This document shows positions 27,805 through 35,725 of a stretch of DNA of 64,000 nt, one piece after another. The stretch is from Hymenobacter telluris (GTDB lineage: Bacteria; Bacteroidota; Bacteroidia; Cytophagales; Hymenobacteraceae), in assembly GCF_017313265.1 (NCBI RefSeq), contig NZ_JAFLQZ010000002.1, positions 62,001 to 126,000 on the forward strand, given 5' to 3'. The first letter of the stretch is position 1. Every line of letters starts with the position of its first letter. Below the pieces are notes generated by a model. The model ran no database searches. It had not been told where the DNA came from and worked only from the letters and a program-made list of their open reading frames with translations. The position numbers and the translations under genes are program-made.

Positions 27805-28287
27805 ATGGACCAGAAAACCCGCGCCGCACTAGTCAAGGAACTCGTCAGCCTGCTGACCGAAGCCAATGCCCACGTCACGTTCAAGCAGGCCTGCGCCGAC
27901 GTGCCCGTTGCCTTGCTGAATGAAAAGGCCCCCGGCTTGCCCTACACCATCTGGCAGCTAGCCGAGCACCTGCGCATTGCCCAGCTCGATATTCTGGAGT
28001 TCAGTTGCAACCCCGCGCACGAGTCGCCGGAGTGGCCCGCGGGATACTGGCCCGCCCCGGATGCTACCGTGGACGAAGCCGGCTGGCAGGCCACGCTAGC
28101 CGCCATCCGCCACGACCAAGCAAAGTTTGTGGCGCTATTGCACGACGAATCCAAGGAGTTGCTGGTGCCGTTTGCGCACGGCACCGGCCAAACCCTGCTG
28201 CGCGAAGCCCTGCTCATTGCCGACCACAACGCTTACCACACCGGTCAGATCATTTTGCTGCGCCGCCTGCTTGGTGATTGGGAGTAG
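27805..28287 (+). CDS. DinB-family protein
   Basis: About 160 residues from the ATG at 27805. A four-helix bundle with metal-binding His positions in WQLAEHLRIAQ and LLIADHNAYHTGQIILLRR. The DinB/YfiT superfamily includes thiol-dependent transferases of unknown substrate in many bacteria. A TACTTTCG element lies only 2 bp before the ATG, so the mRNA may be leaderless. Confidence 0.85.
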   Translation: MDQKTRAALVKELVSLLTEANAHVTFKQACADVPVALLNEKAPGLPYTIWQLAEHLRIAQLDILEFSCNPAHESPEWPAGYWPAPDATVDEAGWQATLAAIRHDQAKFVALLHDESKELLVPFAHGTGQTLLREALLIADHNAYHTGQIILLRRLLGDWE

Positions 28288-28332
28288 CTACCGGTGTGCA
28301 CAACGCCCGTAACGGGCGCTGTAACAAACTGC

Positions 28333-28791
28333 CTAGTGGCTGATGGGGTGCATTTTTTCGTCTACCTCTGTGCCCTGGCCTGCCACCCGGCACCACCCCG
28401 TGTCCTTCTTGATGAACACCTCTAGCCGGCGCACTTTCAGGGCCACGTCGCGCCCGTTTACGTTCAGCTGCACATCGGCCAGCCAGTTCACTACGGCCGA
28501 GGTGCCGCCGTATATCCGAATGATTTCGGTGCCGGGCACGGGCTTCACGCTTTTAAAAACCAGCTTTTCCTTGGTCTGCACCCCTTTCCATTGCTGCACC
28601 GAATAGGAAATGTCGCCTTTCGCGCCCACGGCTACTATATCATTGGGGCATGACACTCTTTCGGGGCCGCCGGGGCCGTGCAGCATAGCCCGGATTGCCT
28701 GCCGCTCCTGGGGGTAGCTCACGGTATCTAGCTGGGCCGAAGCCGCAGTGGCGGCTAACAAAAGCAAGCTGGTTGCCAGTAGGGTTTTCAT
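28333..28791 (-). CDS. Secreted hypothetical protein, NTF2-like fold possible
   Basis: About 152 residues from the ATG at 28791, with signal peptide MKTLLATSLLLLAATAASAQ. The spacing SYPQERQAIRAMLHG, DIVAVGAKGD, AVVNWLADVQLNVNGRDVAL and KKDTGWCRVAGQGTE resembles SnoaL/NTF2-like proteins with a DUF4440-type pattern, but this is tentative. Single gene, convergent with the DinB gene. Confidence 0.65.
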   Translation of the reverse strand: MKTLLATSLLLLAATAASAQLDTVSYPQERQAIRAMLHGPGGPERVSCPNDIVAVGAKGDISYSVQQWKGVQTKEKLVFKSVKPVPGTEIIRIYGGTSAVVNWLADVQLNVNGRDVALKVRRLEVFIKKDTGWCRVAGQGTEVDEKMHPISH

Positions 28792-28863
28792 CGTCGGGAG
28801 TGGTGTTGGTACCCGGCGAAGGTAAAAGCTGCCGCCACCCAATAATAGTACGAACCCGACATC

Positions 28864-29685
28864 CTACATGCGCAAATCGTCCTGCACCTTGAGGGGCGAA
28901 TGCCGCATTTCCTGCGCTACTATTGTGGGAGTGGTAGCGGTGAATTCCTTGAAGTCCCGAATCAGATGCATCTGGTCGTAGTAGCCGCACTGGTAGCTAA
29001 TGGCAGTCCAGGTGGTGTCCGGCTGGTTTAGCTTTAAGCGGTACGCCTTCGAGAACCGGATAATTCTGGCAAAAAGCCGGGGCGAATAGCCCAGCACTTC
29101 TTTGGCTTTGCGTTCGAACTGCCTGGTGCTCAGGCAGGCAAAGGCCGCCGCCTGGTCTATGGTGGAGAGCGTGCTGCCACTCATCATCAGGCGGGCCGCT
29201 TGCACAAACGGGCTGCTGGCCGCGGGCTTCATTTTGCGCAGTAAGTAGGCTTCCACAATGCCCTTCATTTCCAGCGAATGGCTGGCCGCTTTCAGTTGCT
29301 CACTCACCTCGCTGATGTCCCGGCCCAGGATGTCGGCTGCATTCAGGGGCACATCGAGCAGCTCGTGCATAGGCACCCGCAGCAGCTGAAACAGCCCGCC
29401 CGGATGAAACGCCACCGTCACAAACCGGTGCTGCGGGCCCATAGCCAGCTCCACCTTGGTGGTTTGCGGCCCCACGATAGTGCAGGCGGGCAGCTCAGCA
29501 AACGGCTGCTTGCCCTGGCGGCTTTTGGTGGCGTCGGCGGGGTAGAAGTTGAGGCTGTGCTGCGGTGTGGGCGGAAATGGCGCCACCCGGCTGTAAGCCG
29601 GGCCAGCCAGCTGCACTTGCACCACCATTATGTGGCTCACAAAGGGCCGTAAGGCCGGGTGCACGGCGTAGAAATCTGGCTTCAT
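28864..29685 (-). CDS. AraC-family transcriptional regulator
   Basis: 273 residues. The N-terminal ~130 residues carry the DUF6597-type sensor pattern (HPALRPFVSHIMVVQVQL, FVTVAFHPGGLFQLLRVPMH). The C-terminal ~100 residues hold two helix-turn-helix units of the AraC type, IDQAAAFACLSTRQFERKAK and TWTAISYQCGYYDQMHLIRD. The FQRKF-type wording of the classical signature is here FERKAKEVLG. Target genes are unknown; it is followed by the hypothetical secreted gene 73 bp away. Confidence 0.88.
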   Translation of the reverse strand: MKPDFYAVHPALRPFVSHIMVVQVQLAGPAYSRVAPFPPTPQHSLNFYPADATKSRQGKQPFAELPACTIVGPQTTKVELAMGPQHRFVTVAFHPGGLFQLLRVPMHELLDVPLNAADILGRDISEVSEQLKAASHSLEMKGIVEAYLLRKMKPAASSPFVQAARLMMSGSTLSTIDQAAAFACLSTRQFERKAKEVLGYSPRLFARIIRFSKAYRLKLNQPDTTWTAISYQCGYYDQMHLIRDFKEFTATTPTIVAQEMRHSPLKVQDDLRM

Positions 29686-29757
29686 ACACTTGCGGCGGTG
29701 GATGGGCTAACCGGAGGGTTCTTTTGTGTAGATATAGGTTAAGATGCTATAATACAA

Positions 29758-30561
29758 TTAATTGTGTTTGTTTTGGCTCTCCTCACGCATAATTTCCATG
29801 GCATCTAGGATGCTGAAGCTATTGGCGTTATACGTCAGGAACTTACCGTTGCCAATGCCTCGAATCGGGCCAATTTGTATGTAATGCCCGAAGCGTTGCA
29901 CCTTGTCTTTTCTGTTCCACCAAAAGAAGCTCGTTTTATCCTCGTAGGAAGAGTAGAAAACGACGTTGCCCCGGTCAGAAGTTAAAGCGTGTGCTCCCTT
30001 AAAGTCAGTAGGAGTGGATTGTTGCTTTAGCTGGTAATCGGTAAGGCGAAGCTCGCGAAGGGGGAAGTCAGTGTAGGTGTACGCTAAAATAGAATCGTTA
30101 CCCAGTTTGCACATGCAATAGCAGTCCAAGATAAAGCCATTTACATCAGAGTTATGGCCGAAAACTTGCCGCCCGCCGAAATCGAATACAGTAAGCCCGT
30201 AATTACTAGGTGGTAGTTGACCTGCCGCTTGATCGAAGTAGGAAACCACAATCCGGTTGGCTTGCACCAATACGTCAGCAATGTATCTACCGGCATCAAA
30301 GGATAGAAGCTGGCGGCCGGTATAGTCGAAAATATGGCCGGTGTCTGATGTGCTGCCTACTTGTTCTCCGATTAGCAGGAACCGCTTATTATCTAACTTT
30401 CGGATAAAACCATAGCGAAACTGGTGCGGTAACGCCAGTTGGAGTCTGTTCGTCCAGACTTCCATATTGCTCATCAGCGCAATGAAGCTGCCATATTCAT
30501 TGGCATCCAAATCCAATATCTGAAGTTTGCCGCAGTCGAGGGAATAAGTAGTAGAGGACAT
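29758..30561 (-). CDS. Hypothetical protein, beta-propeller-like
   Basis: 267 residues with no signal peptide. Strand-rich repeats such as GSFIALMSNMEVW, GTGHIFDYTGRQLL-like TGHIFDYTGRQLLSFDAG, LTVFDFGGRQVFG and GKFLTYNANSFSILDAM suggest a beta-propeller or related sheet fold. No enzyme motif is seen. Codon use is less GC rich than in the neighbours, which may mean recent acquisition. Function unknown. Confidence 0.6.
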   Translation of the reverse strand: MSSTTYSLDCGKLQILDLDANEYGSFIALMSNMEVWTNRLQLALPHQFRYGFIRKLDNKRFLLIGEQVGSTSDTGHIFDYTGRQLLSFDAGRYIADVLVQANRIVVSYFDQAAGQLPPSNYGLTVFDFGGRQVFGHNSDVNGFILDCYCMCKLGNDSILAYTYTDFPLRELRLTDYQLKQQSTPTDFKGAHALTSDRGNVVFYSSYEDKTSFFWWNRKDKVQRFGHYIQIGPIRGIGNGKFLTYNANSFSILDAMEIMREESQNKHN

Positions 30562-30580
30562 AAGGCTACAAAACGAAAAA

Positions 30581-30614
30581 GCAGAAAGGCCGCCATCAAG
30601 CTAGCACTTTCTGC
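30581..30614 (-). terminator. Terminator of GIN-domain gene
   Basis: 8-bp arms GCAGAAAG/CTTTCTGC; on the minus strand followed by a T-rich tract. It lies 25 bp after the stop of the gene at 30639-31307. Confidence 0.5.
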
Positions 30615-30638
30615 ATTCGATTTGAGGAGTGCCGGAGC

Positions 30639-31307
30639 CTAACGGCTGACGCGGGCGCGGCCTTTGTTGTGCACGTCGCTGGCGCCGGAGCTGCGGGCTT
30701 GTAGCTCGTCGTCTACGTACACGTAGGCATCGGAGGCGCCGGAAGCTTGCACGCTGGCTTTGCGGCTGCGCAGGTCGGAGGCGCGGTAGTCGCTGCTGCC
30801 GCTGATGTCTACCTGCTGGCGCTCCACGCGGCCATCGAGGCGGATGTCGGAGGCACCGCTGGCGTTGGTAGTCAACGATTTGGCGTTGAGCGTGAGCGTT
30901 ACGTCGGAAGCGCCGCTGGCCTGAATGCGGAAATCATCGGCGGAAATAGGGGTTTCGCCTTTCACGTCGGAAGCGCCGCTCACCTCAATGCCGGCCAGCT
31001 GCGGCGTGGTGATGTACACTTTCACGGTTTTGCTGCGCAGCATTCCAGTGAGCGAGAAGTTCTTGTCGCGGTAGATGGTGAGCGTGTTGCCGCGTACCTC
31101 GGTTTTCACCGACTCCAGCACGTCTTCGTCGGCATCAACTTCCACTTTGGTGGTGGGGCCCTGGCGCACGTACAGGTTGATGGCGCCGCTGGCTTTCACC
31201 ATCTGAAAAGAACCAACCGACCGCTGCTGCTGGGCTACGGAAGAACAGGCAGATAAGCCAACCAGCGCGGTAGTGGCCAGAACCGAAAGAAGAGCGAAGG
31301 ATTTCAT
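30639..31307 (-). CDS. GIN-domain (DUF2807) lipoprotein with SGASD repeats
   Basis: 222 residues; the N terminus MKSFALLSVLATTALVGLSAC is a lipoprotein signal. The body is the DUF2807 auto-transporter-adhesin-like 'head GIN' fold, a beta-helix built of two rungs. The element SGASD (once SGSSD) recurs six times between residues about 110 and 215, spaced roughly 20 residues apart, which marks the turns. Function is unknown; members of the family are exported in Bacteroidota. It lies 3' of the hairpin ii spacer that follows the MFS gene. Confidence 0.85.
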   Translation of the reverse strand: MKSFALLSVLATTALVGLSACSSVAQQQRSVGSFQMVKASGAINLYVRQGPTTKVEVDADEDVLESVKTEVRGNTLTIYRDKNFSLTGMLRSKTVKVYITTPQLAGIEVSGASDVKGETPISADDFRIQASGASDVTLTLNAKSLTTNASGASDIRLDGRVERQQVDISGSSDYRASDLRSRKASVQASGASDAYVYVDDELQARSSGASDVHNKGRARVSR

Positions 31308-31381
31308 AAGGCTGCGTTTGGAAAGTGAAAGGCTACAACTTCCTCAGATGCCGCACAAGATAAAACCGTTGCCTCGGGAGT

Positions 31382-31520
31382 GGGGGATTGGGGGATTGGG
31401 TGAGAGGGTGATTGGATGAAGGGATGATTGGGTGAGTGAATTGGCCACTATACGCTGGGCCGTTTGCCATCCAATCATCCCTTCACCCTCTCATCCAATC
31501 ACTCACTCACCCATTCACCC
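31382..31520. repeat. Long intergenic hairpin ii (GGGTGA/GATTGG words)
   Basis: The left arm (31382-31440) runs GATTGG, GGGTGAG, GATGAAGGGATGATTGG; the right arm (31470-31520) is its complement with an extra repeat unit. The loop is about 30 nt. It lies between two minus-strand genes and its right arm supplies the TGA stop of the MFS gene. Confidence 0.75.
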
Positions 31521-32661
31521 GCCGTACCAGCACTACCACTACGGCTCCTAGCAGTGCTACCAGCCCAAACGACCAGCGCAAACTGGCCGCTTCGGCTACG
31601 AAGCCCACCAGCGGCGGTACCAGCAGAAACCCGAAATAGCCCACCGTGGAAACCGAGGCAATGGCAGTGCCGGAGCTAAGCGCCGAGGTGCGGCCCGCCA
31701 TGGCAAATACCATCGGCACCACGCACGACACACCCAGGCCCACCAGCACAAACCCCAGGCCCGCTACCAGCGGCACCGGAAACAGCGCCGCCAAACCCAG
31801 CCCCACCGTCATGAGCAGGCCGCTGTAGTGCAGAATGGGTTTCACGCCGAAGCGGTTGGCCAGCGAGTCGCCGGTGAAGCGGGCAACAGTCATGGCCACC
31901 ATGTACACGGCATAGCCGATGGTGGCCGTTTCCTTGGGCACGTGCACGGCCTTCTGAAAATAGATGCCGCTCCAGTCGTACATGGTGCCTTCGCAGGCCA
32001 TGCAGGCAAACGCAATAACCCCGAATTTCAGCAACGCTTTATCGGGCAGGGCGAAACCGGCGCGCCGCTCGGTGGCAACGGGTGCCACGTCCAGCGTGGT
32101 GGGGAAGAAGTACATGGCTACGCCGGTCAGCACCACCGCTACGGCCAGAAAGTGATAGGTGGGCATGACACCGGCTGGCACCAGGGCGGCGCTTACAGCC
32201 GCTGCCGCAAAGCCCGCCACGCTCCACACCCCATGAAAGCTGGCAATAATGGAGCGCGAATACAGCTTCTGCACGCTCACCGACTGCGCATTAACGGAGA
32301 TGTTGAGCAGGTTCCGGGACGAGCCAAAGCAAAACAGCAGCGCCACCAATTGCCAGGTTTGCTGCGCGAAGCCCAGCAGTGCCAGCGCCACATTGTACAG
32401 CACCGCGCCCGCCATCATCACCTGCCGGCTGCTGAAGCGCTGATGCAGCCAGCCCGTAACGGGGAGCGTGAGCATGAGGCCAGTCGGCAGGGCCAGCAAC
32501 ACCCCGCCCAGCTCGGCCTCATCGAGCCCCAACTGGTGTTGGATGGTGGGAATCCGGGAGGCCCAGGTGGAAAACCCGAAGCCTGATACAAAGAAAAACA
32601 AGGCAATAGCCACCCGCGCCCGCCGGGCGGTGGCGTCTTCGAGAACTTCCGTCGTTACCAT
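31507..32661 (-). CDS. MFS transporter, 12 transmembrane segments
   Basis: 384 residues with about 12 hydrophobic segments (FFVSGFGFSTWASRIPTIQ, LLALPTGLMLTLPVTGWL and so on). The loop between segments 2 and 3 has WLHQRFSSRQVMMAG in place of the usual GxLaDrxGrRxxl, and FGSSRNLLNISVNAQSVSVQ is typical of the FucP/YbjJ-like sugar-transporter group. The substrate is unknown. The gene ends inside hairpin ii: its last codon and TGA come from the hairpin unit. Confidence 0.85.
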   Translation of the reverse strand: MVTTEVLEDATARRARVAIALFFFVSGFGFSTWASRIPTIQHQLGLDEAELGGVLLALPTGLMLTLPVTGWLHQRFSSRQVMMAGAVLYNVALALLGFAQQTWQLVALLFCFGSSRNLLNISVNAQSVSVQKLYSRSIIASFHGVWSVAGFAAAAVSAALVPAGVMPTYHFLAVAVVLTGVAMYFFPTTLDVAPVATERRAGFALPDKALLKFGVIAFACMACEGTMYDWSGIYFQKAVHVPKETATIGYAVYMVAMTVARFTGDSLANRFGVKPILHYSGLLMTVGLGLAALFPVPLVAGLGFVLVGLGVSCVVPMVFAMAGRTSALSSGTAIASVSTVGYFGFLLVPPLVGFVAEAASLRWSFGLVALLGAVVVVLVRRVNG

Positions 32662-32874
32662 ACAAACGCTGCTACCTGAGTGGCAAAGGTACGCCGGGCG
32701 TGTAGGCCACCGCCGCCGCGCGCCGGAATTAGTTGGGTGTATGGCGCCGTAGCTAAACAGTACGCTTGGCCTTGGCCGCTGCCGCCACTCACGACAACCC
32801 CACCGTAGGTCGCCTCGTATCAGCCCTCATTATAGCCAGCCGGCTATATGCTGTTCTCCCTGACGTTTCCTTTT

Positions 32875-33531
32875 ATGAACAAGAACCTGCTCTTTCTGTC
32901 GGTAGCCGCGGCCGCACTCGCCGCTACCTCCTGCACCCAGGACAAGTCCGCCGCCGTGGACGCCGCCACTACGCCCGCCGCCGATACGGCTGTGGTAGTA
33001 AACGAAGCGCCTGCCGACACCGCCGCCTACCGCACCGACGCCGATGCCCTGGCCGCCCGCGTGGCCGAAGACCTCAAACTGACGGATACCGTAGTCGTAA
33101 CGCGCATCTCGAAAACCTACTACACCCGGGGCCGCCGCCTCAACGAAGCCAACGCCCGCTACACCGCCGACACCACCGGCCGCTACGCCGCCCTGCGCAC
33201 CATCAACGACGAAACCGACCAGCAGGTGAAGGCCATCGTGCCCGACCAGTACGACACCTACGCCGCCAACCGCGGTACGTATTATGATGGCACGCCCTAC
33301 ACGGCCATTGTGGTAGCCCCGGCGGCTTCGGCATCGGCTGCTGCACCGGCCCGCCGCCGCGGCCCGGCCATTGAGAAGTACGAAAAGAAAGCCAACGGCG
33401 AAACCAAAATCAAATACGCCAACGGCAAAACCGTGAAAATTGATAAGGATGGCGACACCAAGGTGGAGTACCCCAACGGTACCAAAGTGAAGCGCGACGC
33501 CGATGACGGACAAGTAAAAGTGAAAAACTAG
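32875..33531 (+). CDS. Lipoprotein with a YANG/PNGT repeat tail
   Basis: About 218 residues from the ATG at 32875, with lipoprotein signal MNKNLLFLSVAAAALAATSC. The mature protein has an Ala/Thr-rich linker, a helical stretch (AYRTDADALAARVAEDLKL) and, at the end, beta-hairpin repeats YANGKTVKID and YPNGTKVKRD. The last repeats resemble the toxin-like YD/MORN-type strands. No function is known. A terminator follows. Confidence 0.7.
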   Translation: MNKNLLFLSVAAAALAATSCTQDKSAAVDAATTPAADTAVVVNEAPADTAAYRTDADALAARVAEDLKLTDTVVVTRISKTYYTRGRRLNEANARYTADTTGRYAALRTINDETDQQVKAIVPDQYDTYAANRGTYYDGTPYTAIVVAPAASASAAAPARRRGPAIEKYEKKANGETKIKYANGKTVKIDKDGDTKVEYPNGTKVKRDADDGQVKVKN

Positions 33532-33554
33532 TTCCGGCGTTTTATTGCCTTTCT

Positions 33555-33587
33555 AAAGCCTCCGCATCTGCTTGATGTGGAGGCTTT
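33555..33587 (+). terminator. Terminator after lipoprotein gene
   Basis: 14-bp arms (33555-33568, 33574-33587) with one mismatch, 23 bp after the stop codon. The right arm ends in TTT and is followed by TGT, so the T-run is short. Confidence 0.65.
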
Positions 33588-33663
33588 TGTATGGTAGCCG
33601 TGTGCTGCCAGCTACTGCGTGAGAAACCCAAACGACAAGTTGAAATAGCAAGGGAAGGGTGTT

Positions 33664-33688
33664 GGCAACGTTGCCGGCAACGATTGCA
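33664..33688. promoter_or_regulatory. Operator-like palindrome before pectate lyase 2
   Basis: GGCAACGTTGCC is a perfect 12-bp palindrome, followed at once by GGCAACGATTGCA. It is 24 of 25 identical to the element at 25307-25331 and lies 128 bp before the start codon of the second lyase gene. Confidence 0.7.
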
Positions 33689-33815
33689 TAAATAAATCAA
33701 TCGTTTGCGCCTACGCTTGGCAGCGGAATGGAGTAGTATAGTTCGCAGATGCAATTGTCTGTTTGGCAGCAGGGGCCGCATCCCGCACCCGAACTCCACT
33801 AGTTAATTCCTATCC

Positions 33816-35579
33816 ATGCGTTCAACCTCTACTTCTTCTGTTCTTGAAAATGTATTAGTTAAGCGCGGCCGGTGGCTGGCGCTGGCCGCCGCGCTAACCG
33901 GCTTGGTACCCACGGCGCAGGCGCAATTGCCGTCGTTTCCGGGGGCCGAGGGGGCCGGCAAGTTCACTTCCGGCGGGCGGGGTACCGTAGCGGTGCCCAC
34001 TACGGTGTTTGAAGTCACCAACCTCAACGACGATAACCTGCCCGGTAGTTTGCGCTACGCCGTAACGGCCGCGGCCACGCACCGCACGGTAGTTTTCCGG
34101 GTGTCGGGCACTATTCACCTGCTCTCCGACCTGCGGATTTCGCGGGCCAACACCACCATTGCCGGCCAAACCGCCCCCGGCGACGGTATCTGCATTGCCG
34201 ATTATCCGGTGAGCGTCAGCAACGACAACGTCATTATCCGGTTCATCCGCTTCCGCCTCGGCGACAAAAACCAGAACCAGGGCATGGTGAACGGCAGCGG
34301 CGACGACGACGCTTTCGGGGCCTTGAGCCGCAAAAACCTGATGATTGACCACTGCACCATGAGCTGGTCGGCGGATGAGGCCTGCACCGTGTACCGTGGC
34401 GACAGCACCACCATGCAGTGGAACATCATGAGTGAGCCGCTGGATTATTCCTACCACTTTGAAACCGGGGATACTGATTTCGAGCGGCACGGCTACGGCG
34501 GCATCTGGGGCGGGCGCAATGCCTCGTTCCATCATAACCTGCTGGCGCACATGCGGGGCCGCATGCCCCGCTTTGATGGCAGCCGCAACCTGCCGCCCAA
34601 CACCGCCGGCCAGGAAAACGTGGATTTCCGCAACAACGTCATCTACAACTGGGCCAGCTACAACGTGAACGGCGGGGAAGGCGGCAACTACAACATCGTA
34701 AATAACTACTACAAGTACGGGCCGAATACGCCGGCCAGCTCGTCGGGCGGGGTGCCCATCCGGAGTGAGGTGCTGAACCCGTACAAGCAAACCTCGTTGC
34801 CCTACGGCCGCTACTACATGAGCGGCAACTACGTGGACAGCTACCCCAACGTAACGGCCAACAACTGGCTGGGCGCCGTAATGAACGGCGGCACCCGCGC
34901 CGATACCACGCTTTCCAAGGTGCTGACGCCTTTTACCACCGTGCCCGCCATTGCCCCGCAGAGCGCCCTGGCAGCCTACGCGGCCGTGCTGCAAAAAGCC
35001 GGCTGCGTGCTCCCCACCCGCGACACGCTGGATCAGCGCATCGTCAACAACGTAATCAACCGCACGGGCCGCCTGATTGATGTGCAGGGTGGCTACGCGC
35101 ACGGCACGCCGTACAGTGTTTCGCAGTCGGCGTGGCCGGTGCTCAATTCCCTGCCCGCCCCCCTCGATACCGACCAGGACGGCATGCCCGACGCCTGGGA
35201 AATCAGCATGGGTTTGAACCCCACCAACGCCGCCGACCGCAACACCCGCGGCACCAGCGGCTACACCATGCTGGAAAACTACCTCAACGGCCTGACCGCC
35301 ACCGTGCTGGCCAGGTCTGCTGCTGTGGATGCCCCGGTGGCCGCCATTCAGGCCTATCCTAATCCCACCCAAAGCCAGCTTACGGTAGCGCACCCGGTAG
35401 CCGGCCGCGGCGCCAAAGTACAGCTCTATAGCCTGCTGGGCCAATTGCTGACCACGGTAGCCGTAACGCCCGGCTCGCTGGAAACCCGCCTGCCCGTAAC
35501 CCGCCTCGCGCCCGGCACCTACCTGGTGCGCTACTCCGACGCCGCCACGCAGCTGACCACCCGCTTCGCGCGGGAGTAG
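33816..35579 (+). CDS. Pectate lyase 2 (PL1) with T9SS sorting domain
   Basis: 587 residues; the signal peptide ends at TAQAQ. The PL1 core is closely similar to the lyase at 25456-26931 (FPGAEGAGKFTSGGRGT, NTTIAGQTAPGDGI, FIRFRLGDKNQNQG, IDHCTMSWSADE, HHNLLAHMRGRMPRF) and is followed by the same DTDQDGMPDAWE motif. This copy carries an extra ~85-residue C-terminal T9SS type A sorting domain (IQAYPNPTQSQLTVAHP to LVRYSDAATQLTTRFARE), so it is exported through T9SS. Its spacer to the methylesterase gene contains hairpin iii. Confidence 0.93.
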   Translation: MRSTSTSSVLENVLVKRGRWLALAAALTGLVPTAQAQLPSFPGAEGAGKFTSGGRGTVAVPTTVFEVTNLNDDNLPGSLRYAVTAAATHRTVVFRVSGTIHLLSDLRISRANTTIAGQTAPGDGICIADYPVSVSNDNVIIRFIRFRLGDKNQNQGMVNGSGDDDAFGALSRKNLMIDHCTMSWSADEACTVYRGDSTTMQWNIMSEPLDYSYHFETGDTDFERHGYGGIWGGRNASFHHNLLAHMRGRMPRFDGSRNLPPNTAGQENVDFRNNVIYNWASYNVNGGEGGNYNIVNNYYKYGPNTPASSSGGVPIRSEVLNPYKQTSLPYGRYYMSGNYVDSYPNVTANNWLGAVMNGGTRADTTLSKVLTPFTTVPAIAPQSALAAYAAVLQKAGCVLPTRDTLDQRIVNNVINRTGRLIDVQGGYAHGTPYSVSQSAWPVLNSLPAPLDTDQDGMPDAWEISMGLNPTNAADRNTRGTSGYTMLENYLNGLTATVLARSAAVDAPVAAIQAYPNPTQSQLTVAHPVAGRGAKVQLYSLLGQLLTTVAVTPGSLETRLPVTRLAPGTYLVRYSDAATQLTTRFARE

Positions 35580-35708
35580 TCAGTTGCCAGTTGTCGGTTG
35601 CCAGTTGCCGGTTATTCGAGTCTTGCGCAAAGCATGACTGATGGCCGGCAACCGGCAACTGACAACTCGCAACTGACAACCGGCAACTGACAACTCGCAA
35701 CTGACAAC
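35580..35708. repeat. Long intergenic hairpin iii (CAGTTGCC/GGCAACTG words)
   Basis: The left arm (35580-35613) is built from CAGTTGCCAGTTGTCGG-like units; the right arm (35650-35708) holds tandem GGCAACTGACAACT-like units, the complement. It lies between the co-directional lyase and methylesterase genes and starts directly after the TAG stop of the lyase. Confidence 0.75.
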
Positions 35709-35725
35709 CCTTCAAAATTCCTTCT

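Noticed and set aside
33894..35444. Long open frame of 516 codons on the minus strand over pectate lyase 2
   Set aside because: It is an antisense shadow of a well-supported gene; its composition is dominated by Gly, Ala, Val and Arg with no motif, as expected from GC-rich antisense frames.
35650..35708. Possible CRISPR array
   Set aside because: The short tandem units have no regular unique spacers, no leader and no cas genes nearby; they form one arm of hairpin iii.
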